Assembly (NCBI GenBank): GCA_016795285.1
Contig: JAEUIC010000022.1
Location: 124,001 to 188,000 of the forward strand
Origin: Planctomycetota bacterium
GTDB taxonomy: Bacteria; Planctomycetota; B15-G4; SIAN01
DNA length: 64,000 nt
Reading direction: 5' to 3'
Below are positions 7,802 to 16,114 of this stretch, piece by piece (the stretch's first letter is position 1; the number at the start of each line of letters is the position of its first letter). The notes below the pieces were generated by a model. That model was not told the DNA's origin. It ran no database searches and was given only the letters and a program-made list of their open reading frames with translations. Both the position numbers and the translations under genes were made by a program.

Positions 7802-10375
7802 TCAGCTCCCGATCGTCAGCTCCGCGCCGTTGGTGAGCGCGAACTTCTTGGCGGCGGCGGGGTCGGCCAGCAGCGCCTGGAAGTCGAGCACGGTGCCGAT
7901 CAGCGCCGGGTCGGCCGGGATCGTGTCGCTCACCGCGACGTCGCCATCGCCCGCGAGGCCGAGCGTCCCGTCGAGCGGCAGGGTGAAGGTGATCCACGGC
8001 GCCGCCACCAGCAGCTCGCCGCCGGCGTACGGGGTGTGGTCGCGCGCGAAGCCCATCACCGCCAGCGCCGTCGTGCCGCCGAGGCCGTCGCCGATCGTGA
8101 GCGTCACGTCCTCGCCGATGGTCGAGCTGCCGGAGAGCGCCAGCGTCGGGACAATCGCGCCGCTGCCGGGCGTCCCGCTGCCGTAGGTGACGAAGCCGCC
8201 GCCGGCCGGCGGGTCGAGGTTGCCGGTCGCGACCAGCGCGTAGGGCTGCGCCGTCGCGGTCGTCACCGTGCGCGAGCGGATGGTCACGACGTACCAGCCG
8301 AGCGGCGGCGCGGTGATGCGGACGCGCTCCACGTTGTTCAGCGGATCGGCGCTGCCGCCCGTCGTCGAGAAGCCGCCGCTGAAGACGTTGCCGCGGTAGA
8401 GCGTGCCGGTGGGGGTGACCACTTCGAGGTCGAGGTCGTTCACGACGGGCGCGCTCGAGTTCAACGCGCCGGCGGCGTCGGTGAAGGCGAGGCAGAGGTT
8501 CAGCTCGGAGGTGTTGGCGTAGACGTTCACGTAGTGGACGTGCGACTGGTTCGGGCCGCTGAAGCCGCCGGCCGCGTCGATGTCGGCGACCCAGAGGCGG
8601 CGCGCGTCGCCCGCGAAGTAGAGCGCGTGGTCCAGCAGCAGGCGGCCCCAGCCCTCGTCGTTGGTGGGGTAGCCCGACTCGCCCGCCATGTCGCGCGACG
8701 AGTTGAGCAGCGTCGCCTTCAGCAGCGCGCCCGACGGCACGAAGCCGTCGCCCGCGTTGGCGGCGCCACCCGGATACCAGCCCGCCTCGTAGTAGCTCTT
8801 CACCAGCGCCGCGGCGCCCGTGATGGCCGGGCACGCCATGCTGGTGCCGCTCATCGAAGTGGTGCTGCAGGTCTGGTTGTCGTTCGCCGAGCGGATGCTG
8901 CAGCCCGGCGCGAAGATCTCGGGCTTGCGCCGCCCGTCGGCCGTCGGGCCGGAGCCGGCGCTGCAGATGCGTCCTTGCGAGGAGGCCTGCTCGGTCGCGC
9001 CGACGGCCAGCACGTTCTTGGCGTTCTCCGGGTTCTTCAGCTGCGAGCCGTTGCTGACCGCGAAGCAGATCAGCGTCTCGGGGTGCTCCCACATCATCTC
9101 GTCGATGTCGACGCACCACGCGTTGTAGGCCGTGGTGAAGTCGTCGCCCCACGAGTTGGTGAAGAGCGTCGCGCCCTGCGAGTGGAGCTCCTCGAGCTTC
9201 GACTTGAAGTTGCTGCTGCCGACGAGGCTGTCGTTGGTGTGGGCGATGCGCGCGCGATAGCCGATGCCGTTGCCGCTGCGCACGCCGTTGATCGGCTCCT
9301 GGTCGCCCGCGGCGGTCCCCGCCGTATGGGTGCCGTGGCCGTCGGAATTCGAGTAGCTGCCGTTGTGCGCGACCACCTTGCGATGGGTCGGGCCGGGCGC
9401 GCTCACCGCCGGATCGTCGAACCAGCAGGCGTCGAGATCGATCGCGCCGTCGATGTGGCCGATGACGACGCCGTCACCCAGCACGCCGTTGTCCCAGACC
9501 GGCGTGCTGCCGCTGGTGTCGCTCTGGATCACCCAGGTCGTGGTGTCGTTGGGCAGCCGAGCGAGCGGCGAGAACGGAACGGCGAGCAGCGGTGCGGCGG
9601 CGGTCGGCACCGCGCCGCGTCGCGTGAGGACGGAGAGCGGCTGGATCCACTGCACGTCGCGCACGCGCGCCAACGCCAGCAAGCGGCCGAGCGGCACGCG
9701 GGCCAGCACGCGCCGCTGCAGCCCCGCCTCGGGCTCGTCGAGCGTGGCGCCCGCCACCAGGAGCTCGCCCGTCGCGCGGCCGGTGTCGCAGCCGCGGAAG
9801 AGCTGCACCATCACGTCGAGCGGCTCCGCTGCCGCCGCCGCTCGTTCCGCCGAGCCGAGCGGCAGCTCGTCCAGCGCCGCCGCGCGCGCCGCCAGCTCGG
9901 GCGCGAGGCGATAGGCAGGCTCGAAGGGCAGCAGCGCGCGCACGCGCGGCCACGCCTGCAGCGCGGACTGCGCCGCGCCATCCCCCCGAACGATGAAGGC
10001 GTGGTTCGGCACGAAGTCGAGCGCCTCGCCGCCGAGCCCCGCCAGCGTCGCGCGATCGAGCGGCGTGATCGGCCCGCGGAACTGGACGAGGAAGTAGTCG
10101 CGGTCAACGAGCGGCTGCGTGGCGGGCGCGTCACCCCACGACAGCGCTGCGGGCAGGGTCGGCCGCTCGATCAGCGGATCGAACTCGGCCGCCTGCAACA
10201 GGAGGAGGCGACCGTCGCGGAGCTTCGCGGCGGTGCGCTCGGCGGCGGCGGGGTCGGCGGATTGGGCGACGGCGGAGTGGAGGAGCGCAGCGGGCGCGGC
10301 GGCGGCATGCGTCGCGCCGAGCAGCAGGAGCTGCGGGACGCCGAATCGGCGCGAGCGGTCGAGCGGGCGAAACAT
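7802..10375 (-). CDS. Exported S8 (subtilisin-like) serine peptidase with C-terminal beta module
   Basis: 857 residues from an ATG followed by a signal peptide (hydrophobic LLLLGATHAAAAPAALL). An in-frame upstream extension exists but has no signal sequence. Residues about 60-280 form a propeptide-like region. The peptidase domain has Asp309 (in IDGAID, where DTG is usual), His347 (DGHGTHTAGT) and Ser512 (GTSMACP), so the triad is complete. A following jelly-roll region (about 580-720) resembles P-domain-like folds of secreted subtilases. The last 130 residues (from YGSGTPGSG) match the C-terminal module of four other secreted proteins in this window. It is transcribed divergently from the GH2 gene across a 214-bp gap. 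Confidence 0.85.
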   Translation of the reverse strand: MFRPLDRSRRFGVPQLLLLGATHAAAAPAALLHSAVAQSADPAAAERTAAKLRDGRLLLLQAAEFDPLIERPTLPAALSWGDAPATQPLVDRDYFLVQFRGPITPLDRATLAGLGGEALDFVPNHAFIVRGDGAAQSALQAWPRVRALLPFEPAYRLAPELAARAAALDELPLGSAERAAAAAEPLDVMVQLFRGCDTGRATGELLVAGATLDEPEAGLQRRVLARVPLGRLLALARVRDVQWIQPLSVLTRRGAVPTAAAPLLAVPFSPLARLPNDTTTWVIQSDTSGSTPVWDNGVLGDGVVIGHIDGAIDLDACWFDDPAVSAPGPTHRKVVAHNGSYSNSDGHGTHTAGTAAGDQEPINGVRSGNGIGYRARIAHTNDSLVGSSNFKSKLEELHSQGATLFTNSWGDDFTTAYNAWCVDIDEMMWEHPETLICFAVSNGSQLKNPENAKNVLAVGATEQASSQGRICSAGSGPTADGRRKPEIFAPGCSIRSANDNQTCSTTSMSGTSMACPAITGAAALVKSYYEAGWYPGGAANAGDGFVPSGALLKATLLNSSRDMAGESGYPTNDEGWGRLLLDHALYFAGDARRLWVADIDAAGGFSGPNQSHVHYVNVYANTSELNLCLAFTDAAGALNSSAPVVNDLDLEVVTPTGTLYRGNVFSGGFSTTGGSADPLNNVERVRITAPPLGWYVVTIRSRTVTTATAQPYALVATGNLDPPAGGGFVTYGSGTPGSGAIVPTLALSGSSTIGEDVTLTIGDGLGGTTALAVMGFARDHTPYAGGELLVAAPWITFTLPLDGTLGLAGDGDVAVSDTIPADPALIGTVLDFQALLADPAAAKKFALTNGAELTIGS

Positions 10376-10589
10376 GGCAGCTCCGGGGGGGTGGCCGATT
10401 CCGGCGATCGCGGTGGAGCAGCTAACCAACCCTTGCTGGAGTCGCAAGGTTGGACCCTGCAACGATGGGAGGAGTCGAACGGATTGCCGGCAACGTGGCC
10501 ATGGCATCAGGAGTGTCCGCGCGATCGGCCTCGCACGGGGTGGATCCGCTCGCTGGCGCGACGTGGGCCGCGACGGTAGTCCCACGGCC

Positions 10590-13500
10590 ATGAGTCACTG
10601 CACCGCCCGCCTCTTCGCCCGCTTCATCGTCGGCTCGTTCGCGGGCCACCTCGCGGCGTGGCTCGCGCCCGTCGTGCTGGCTGCACCGCAAGGCCGCCTC
10701 CCGCTCGAAGGCGAGTGGCAGATCGCGCCGGCGCCGGCCGCGCCTGCCGCCAGTGGAGGTGCAGCGTCCGGCGCACCGCCGCCGAGCTACGACCGGACCA
10801 TCACGGTGCCGAGCGCGTTCGAGACGGCGCTCGGCGTCGAGTTCGATGGCGTCGCGTGGTACCGGCGGACGCTGCCGTTGACGGTGGCGCAGCGCGGCGC
10901 GCGCGTGCGGATCGAGTTCGAGGCGGCGGCGACGGCGGCGCGCGTCTTGGTGAACGGCGTCGAGCTCGGCCGCCACCTCGGCGGCTGGACGCCGTTCGCG
11001 GTGGAAGCGTCGGGCAGGAGCACGGCCGACGGCCGCTCGCTGCTGCGCTTCGATGGCAGCGACGTGCTGGAGGTCGAGCTCGACGAGAAGGTCGGCCACA
11101 ACACCCAGGGCTTCCTGCCGATCATCCAGCCCCACTTCGGCGGGATCTGGCAGGAGGTGACGCTCTGCGTCGATCGCGTCCCCACCATCGACCGCGCCGA
11201 CTTCTGGAGCTTCGGCCGCTACGACCCGAAGAGCGGCGCCGGCGAACTCACGGCGCGCGTGCCGTGGCGCAACGGCCCACCGCAAGGTGGCGGGGAGTTT
11301 CCGTCCACCACCGGTGCCGGGGAGTTTCCGTCCAGCCACGGTGCCGGGGAGTTTCCGTCCAGCCACGGTGCCGGGGAGTTTCCATCCGGCAGCGCGACGA
11401 GCGGCGCCACGTTCGTCCGCGCGCCCGCCTCTGTCGTGATCGAGCTCTTCGACAACGAGCAGTCGATCGCTCGCCAAGTCGTGATCGTCGGCGAGGGCGG
11501 CTTTGAGGCTCGCGATAGCGGCAGCGGCGGCAGCGACAGCGGCGGCGCGTTGAGCGGCACGCCCGGCAGCGGCGCGCGCGAGCGACTCCGCTCCGGCTCG
11601 GGCCTCGTCGCGCCTGACGGCAGCGTCGAGCTGCGCCTGCCGATCGCCAAGGTCGAGCCGTGGGCGCCGGGGCGCGTGAAGCTCTACCGGCTGCGCGCGC
11701 AGCTGCTCGATACTAAGGGCGAGCGGCTCGACCAGGCGGAGCGCGATGTCGGCTTCCGGTCGCTCGCCGTCGACGGCACGACGATCCTCTGGAACGGCGC
11801 GCCGCTGCAGGTGCGCGGGCTGCTTCATTGGGGCTATTCGCCCCCCGACCTGGCGCCGCCGACCGTCAGCAACTACATGCACTGGAAGATGCAGCTCCTC
11901 GCGCTGAAGCGGCTGGGCTTCAACACGCTCAAGTGCTGCCTCTGGGTGCCGCCCACCTGCGTCTACGAGCTGTGCGACGAGCTCGGGATCTTGGTCTGGC
12001 AGGAGTACCCGACCTGGCACCCGCAGATGGACGAGGCGCATCGCGAGGAAGTGCGGCGCGAGTACGAGGAGTTCTTTGCGCTCGACGGCCGCCACGCGTG
12101 CGTCGCCTTCCGCTCGATCACTTGCGAGACGGGCCACGGCGCCGAGCTGCATGTCGTGAAGGAGCTCTTCGAGGCGTGCAAGTCGGCGGTCCCCGACACG
12201 CTGGTGGTCGACGACTCGAGCTGGATCGGCTGGCAGCGCATCACCGACTTCTGGGACGAGCACCCGTACGGCAACCACCGCTGGTGGCCGCAGCGCCTCG
12301 CCGACTTCGCGAAACACCAGGAAGAGAAGGGGAAGAAGCCGTTGCTGCTTGGCGAGTGCATGGCGGGCGACACGTGGTTCGATCGCGCGGCGTGGGACGC
12401 GAAGTGGGGCGCCGAAGAGGCGGCTACCGGCAAGAAATGGTGGCGCCCCGACTGCTACGAGGCGCAGGCCAAGTTCGAGGAGTGGCTGACGGCGGAGTGC
12501 GGCGCGGAGACGGTGGCGTCGCTGCTGCCGACGTCGCTCGAGACCGCCCTCGAAGCGCGCAAGTACCAGATCGAGACGCTGCGCGCGACGCTGCCCGATG
12601 CGGGCTACGTGGTGTCGGTGGCGCGCGACTTCGCGAAGGCGCGGATGGGGTTGTGGGATGACTTGGGACAGCCGAAGTGGGGGCCGGATGATTGGCGGTG
12701 GCATGGCGACGTGATGCTGTCGCTGCGGACGGAGGGGGAGCGGCGGGCGTTCGCGGGCAAGGCGGTGCTGTCGCTGGACGCGACCTGTTTCAGCAGCGAT
12801 GACCATTCGGCTGGCGGGCTGCCCTGCGACTTCAGCTACTCGATCGTCACGCTCGACGATCAAGAGCTCGCGCTTCCTACGATTTCGAGCCGGGTCGTCG
12901 TCGGCAACGAACCGCGCCGGTGCGAGATCCTGTTCGACGCGCCGGCGACCGTCTCGCCGCGGGCGTGGCAACTCCAGGCTGGGCTCGTCGGAGCGCTCGT
13001 CCTTCCGCCGTCGTCGTCCGACGGCGAGGGCGCGTTGATCGGCGAGACGATCGGCGGCTGGACCGGTCCAGGGCTCGCCGAGAACGAATGGAAGCTCTGG
13101 CAACTCCCTCCCTTCTCCGACACCCTCCCCCCCTCCGTCCGCGAAGTCGACCACCTCGACCCCGCCACGCTCGACTTCCTCGAACAGGGCGGTCGCGTGC
13201 TGCTCAAGGTCGCGGGCGCCAAGCACTCGCTGAAGAGCGACGGCATGTGGTGGCTGCGCGGCGCGCCCTTCACGCCGCCGCATCCGGTCCACGCGACCGT
13301 GCCCGCCGACATGCTGCGCGAACTCCAGCCCTTCGACCTCGACGGCGAGCGGGTGATGCCGTGGACGGTGCTGCGCGGCCAGGTCGATCCGATCCTCGCC
13401 TTCTGGGAGACGCATGACATCCCCGAAGTGCGCGCCCACCTCTTCGCGTTCGACACGCGCGTCGGCAAGGGGCGCCTGCTGGCGAGCTGCCTCGACACCG

Positions 13501-14090
13501 CGAGCGACGCGGGCCGCTACGTGCGCAGCGCCTTCGCGCGCCACCTCGCCGACGGCCCGGCGCCGAAGCGCGAGCTCGCGCCCGCGACGATCGCCGCGCT
13601 GCGCGGCCTCTTCGCCGAGCAGCGGCTCGACCTGCCGACCTGGAACTTCACGATGGACCCCGCCGACCAGGGGCTCGCCGCGGGGTTCGCGAAGCCCGCC
13701 TTCGACGCCTCCTCCTGGCGCGACATGCCGGCCGGCTCCCACTGGGAGAACCACGGCGACGACGTGAAGCACTACACCGGCATCGCCTGGTACCGCGTCG
13801 ACTTCGAGCTCGGCGCGGCGTGGGCGGGCCAGCCGGCGCGCGCCGTCTTCGAGGGGATCGACGACAGCGCGATCGTCTGGCTCGACGGCCGCGAAGTGGG
13901 TCGTTTCGGCGATCCGGCCACGCAGACGACGATCTGGCTCGAGACGCAGACGGCCGAGCTCGGCCCGCTCGCGCCCGGCAAGCACACGCTCACGCTGCGC
14001 GTCGTCGACCACGCCGGCGCCGGCGGCCTCTGGAAGCCGGTCTACCTCACGAGCGGCCCGCTCGGCGAGGTGCGCACGCTGCTCGAGTGA
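10590..14090 (+). CDS. Exported glycoside hydrolase family 2-like protein
   Basis: 1166 residues. The chosen ATG is followed by a signal peptide (FIVGSFAGHLAAWLAPVVLAAP); the frame is open further upstream but without a signal. Order: GH2 sugar-binding beta domain (PLEGEWQI, about 35-200), a minisatellite-encoded linker (233-268), an immunoglobulin-like domain, then a TIM barrel from about residue 408 (VRGLLHWGYSPPD, LGFNTLKCCLWVPP). The acid/base Glu normally sits in an N-E pair; here the candidate is Glu513 in TCETGHG, with Cys before it. Glu589 (LLLGECMAG) is a candidate nucleophile. A second GH2-type beta sandwich (about 1010-1160) closes the protein. It probably acts on plant or algal polysaccharide fragments; specificity cannot be read. 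Confidence 0.8.
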   Translation: MSHCTARLFARFIVGSFAGHLAAWLAPVVLAAPQGRLPLEGEWQIAPAPAAPAASGGAASGAPPPSYDRTITVPSAFETALGVEFDGVAWYRRTLPLTVAQRGARVRIEFEAAATAARVLVNGVELGRHLGGWTPFAVEASGRSTADGRSLLRFDGSDVLEVELDEKVGHNTQGFLPIIQPHFGGIWQEVTLCVDRVPTIDRADFWSFGRYDPKSGAGELTARVPWRNGPPQGGGEFPSTTGAGEFPSSHGAGEFPSSHGAGEFPSGSATSGATFVRAPASVVIELFDNEQSIARQVVIVGEGGFEARDSGSGGSDSGGALSGTPGSGARERLRSGSGLVAPDGSVELRLPIAKVEPWAPGRVKLYRLRAQLLDTKGERLDQAERDVGFRSLAVDGTTILWNGAPLQVRGLLHWGYSPPDLAPPTVSNYMHWKMQLLALKRLGFNTLKCCLWVPPTCVYELCDELGILVWQEYPTWHPQMDEAHREEVRREYEEFFALDGRHACVAFRSITCETGHGAELHVVKELFEACKSAVPDTLVVDDSSWIGWQRITDFWDEHPYGNHRWWPQRLADFAKHQEEKGKKPLLLGECMAGDTWFDRAAWDAKWGAEEAATGKKWWRPDCYEAQAKFEEWLTAECGAETVASLLPTSLETALEARKYQIETLRATLPDAGYVVSVARDFAKARMGLWDDLGQPKWGPDDWRWHGDVMLSLRTEGERRAFAGKAVLSLDATCFSSDDHSAGGLPCDFSYSIVTLDDQELALPTISSRVVVGNEPRRCEILFDAPATVSPRAWQLQAGLVGALVLPPSSSDGEGALIGETIGGWTGPGLAENEWKLWQLPPFSDTLPPSVREVDHLDPATLDFLEQGGRVLLKVAGAKHSLKSDGMWWLRGAPFTPPHPVHATVPADMLRELQPFDLDGERVMPWTVLRGQVDPILAFWETHDIPEVRAHLFAFDTRVGKGRLLASCLDTASDAGRYVRSAFARHLADGPAPKRELAPATIAALRGLFAEQRLDLPTWNFTMDPADQGLAAGFAKPAFDASSWRDMPAGSHWENHGDDVKHYTGIAWYRVDFELGAAWAGQPARAVFEGIDDSAIVWLDGREVGRFGDPATQTTIWLETQTAELGPLAPGKHTLTLRVVDHAGAGGLWKPVYLTSGPLGEVRTLLE
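11286..11390 (+). repeat. 27-bp minisatellite, about 4 copies, inside the GH2 gene
   Basis: Four in-frame copies of a 27-base unit (ggtgccggggagtttccgtc plus 7 bases) encode GAGEFPSSH-type nonapeptides. Copies 2 and 3 are identical and copies 1 and 4 diverge slightly. Being a multiple of three, copy-number change would alter linker length without a frameshift. Confidence 0.9.
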
Positions 14091-14115
14091 TGCCCGACAC
14101 CACCGGAGCCCCCGC

Positions 14116-14484
14116 ATGCCGCCGAAGATGTCGAAAGCGAAGGATGCCGAGTCGCTGCTGGCCGAGCTGCCGCCGCCGCTGCGCGCGGTGACGAAGCGGC
14201 TGCGCGCCTTCGTGAACGAGCACGCGCCGAAGCTCGTCGAGCAGGTCAAGTGGGGGAGCCTCTGCTTCGTCGGCAAGAAGGTCGTCTGCTACACCCACGC
14301 GCTCGAGGAGCACGTCGACTTCGGCTTCTTCCAGGGGGCGCTGCTCGACGATCCGGCGCAGGTGCTGCAGGGCAAGGGGAAGTTCCTCCGCCACGTGAAG
14401 GTCCGCAAGCCGGCCGACGTGAAGGAGAAGGTGTTGGTCCCGTTGTTGAAGCAGGCGCTCGCGCTCGACGCGAAGCCTCGCTGA
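14116..14484 (+). CDS. DUF1801 (YdhG-like) domain protein
   Basis: 122 residues with GGAG upstream of the ATG. The sequence pattern (LRAVTKRLRAFVNEHAP, VKWGSLCFVGKKVVCYTHAL, VDFGFFQGALLDDP) is that of the DUF1801/YdhG family, small cytoplasmic proteins of unknown biochemical function. It is followed 43 bp later by a second member of the same broad family, so the pair may be an old duplication. No catalytic residues can be proposed. Confidence 0.75.
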   Translation: MPPKMSKAKDAESLLAELPPPLRAVTKRLRAFVNEHAPKLVEQVKWGSLCFVGKKVVCYTHALEEHVDFGFFQGALLDDPAQVLQGKGKFLRHVKVRKPADVKEKVLVPLLKQALALDAKPR

Positions 14485-14527
14485 GATGCGGCGGTCGCCA
14501 TTGGCGGCGCGCCGAGCTGGAGCTCCC

Positions 14528-15001
14528 ATGGCACGCCCGACCTCGCACGAAGACTACCTCGCCGCGCTGCCGCCATCGCAGCGCGCGGCGCTGCAACGGC
14601 TGCGGCGCCAGATCGCGGCCGCGGCGCCCGGCGCGGTCGAGACGATCACCTACTCGCTGCCCGGCTTCCGGCTCGACGGCAAGATCCTCGTCTGCTACGC
14701 GGCGCGCGCCGGCCACTGCTCGTTCCACCCGATGAGCGATCGGACGCTCGCCGACCACGCCGCCGCGGTGGCGCGCTTCGACACGAGCCCCGGCACGTTG
14801 CGCTTCCAGCCGAGCGCCCCGCCGTCGGCGCCGCTGGTCCGCAAGCTCGTTCGCGCGCGGGTCGCGGAACTCGAGGAAGCGGCCGCAGCGCGCGCCAAGC
14901 CGAAGGCGAAGAGCAAGCCGAAGACGAAACCGAAGGCGACGGCGAGCGCGAAGGCCGCGGCGAAGGCGAAGGCGAAGCGTTCACCGCGGAGCACCCGGTG
15001 A
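14528..15001 (+). CDS. DUF1801-like protein with Lys/Ala-rich tail
   Basis: 157 residues from the ATG at 14528 (GGAG 6 bases before). An upstream in-frame ATG at 14486 is less likely because family similarity starts at SHEDYLAALPPSQR. The core (VETITYSLPGFRLDGKILVCYA, HCSFHPMSD) fits the DUF1801/YdhG group. After residue about 115 the protein becomes a low-complexity tail of alternating Lys, Ala and Pro (KPKAKSKPKTKPK), like bacterial histone H1-like C-termini, which suggests nucleic-acid or polyanion binding. The tail is probably disordered. Its TGA overlaps the next start (GTGA). Confidence 0.7.
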   Translation: MARPTSHEDYLAALPPSQRAALQRLRRQIAAAAPGAVETITYSLPGFRLDGKILVCYAARAGHCSFHPMSDRTLADHAAAVARFDTSPGTLRFQPSAPPSAPLVRKLVRARVAELEEAAAARAKPKAKSKPKTKPKATASAKAAAKAKAKRSPRSTR

Positions 15002-15858
15002 TCGCTCGCTCGAGCTCCCTCCTCCGTGCGTGCGTCGGCGCGCTCGCGTGGCGGCTCGCGGGAGCGACCGCGCTCGCGCAGTACCAGCTTCCGCCGGCGT
15101 TGGCGCGGCCACCGGAGCTGTTCGACGACCAAGTCGTCCTCAGTGCGCGCGATTCGGAGCTCGCGCGCTGCGTGCTCCGCTGGAGCCAGGGGCCGAACGC
15201 GCAAGTGACGGTGATCCGCAAGGAGCGCGAGTCGACCGCGGCGACGGCGGCCTGGTCGGTTCAGGAGCAGCTCCTGCCGGTCGGATTCGTGCCGACGGCG
15301 GTCGAGCCGCGGGTGGCCGGCGGGCAGCTGACGGAGCTCTACCTCGCAGGCATGCGGACCGACGGCTCGGCGATCGTCGAGTGCTGGTCGTTCGAGTACG
15401 GCGCGACACCGACCGGCGCGCCCTACGTCGCGCTCGCGCAGCGGCCATTGCCGATCGTCCAACGCGCGACGCGGCTCGCTTCGACCGCTTACGGGACGAT
15501 CCGCGCGCTCGGTGTCGATCCCGAGGATCGATTCCTCCTCTTCCTCAGCTACGAGAAGCCCGCGCTCTGGAAGCTCGCGTTGCCCGGCGATGGCGTGACG
15601 AAGCTCCACGACGCGACGTCGTTGCCGGCACTCGCCCACAAGGGCTCGATCCGCTTCCGGACCCACGTCACCGAAGGGCGCCAGGTCCACCTCACCAACC
15701 GGCAGCCCTACCAGCGCCCCGACCCGTCGCTGCCCGATCCGCTCGTCGTGCTGCGCGACCGCGACGACGACGGCACCTTCGACTCGGTGTGGGTACCCAC
15801 CGACGCGGAGTGGAGCGCGGGCAAGTACGACCGCGCCGAATCGTGGACGCTCCGCTGA
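14998..15858 (+). CDS. Exported protein of unknown function
   Basis: 286 residues. The GTG start overlaps the upstream stop by four bases (GTGA) and is followed by a signal peptide (ARSSSLLRACVGALAWRLAGATALAQ). The mature protein has beta-propeller-like phrases (LTELYLAGMRTDGSAIVECW, DRDDDGTFDSVWVPTD) but no clear repeat count. The DxDxDG stretch near the C-terminus looks like a calcium-binding loop. I do not recognise the family. Confidence 0.6.
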   Translation: MIARSSSLLRACVGALAWRLAGATALAQYQLPPALARPPELFDDQVVLSARDSELARCVLRWSQGPNAQVTVIRKERESTAATAAWSVQEQLLPVGFVPTAVEPRVAGGQLTELYLAGMRTDGSAIVECWSFEYGATPTGAPYVALAQRPLPIVQRATRLASTAYGTIRALGVDPEDRFLLFLSYEKPALWKLALPGDGVTKLHDATSLPALAHKGSIRFRTHVTEGRQVHLTNRQPYQRPDPSLPDPLVVLRDRDDDGTFDSVWVPTDAEWSAGKYDRAESWTLR

Positions 15859-16114
15859 ACCGCGTGGCGTCGCATCGCAGCACGCCCCGCGGCACTGCGC
15901 CAACCGCCCCGCCGGCCGCGTAGCTCTCTTCGCGGCGTTGCCCGCATCCGGCCGAGGAGCTCTTCCGCCGCTCGCGACGCCGAGTGGCCCGCGGCCCACT
16001 GCCCGCGGCCCACTGCCCGCCGCTCGGCATGCCGCTTGTGATCTCCTCCCGCGTCGCGAAGGCGCCGCCGCACCGAGCCGCCCGATTCGGCCTTGCGACG
16101 AGGGGGATGCCACG

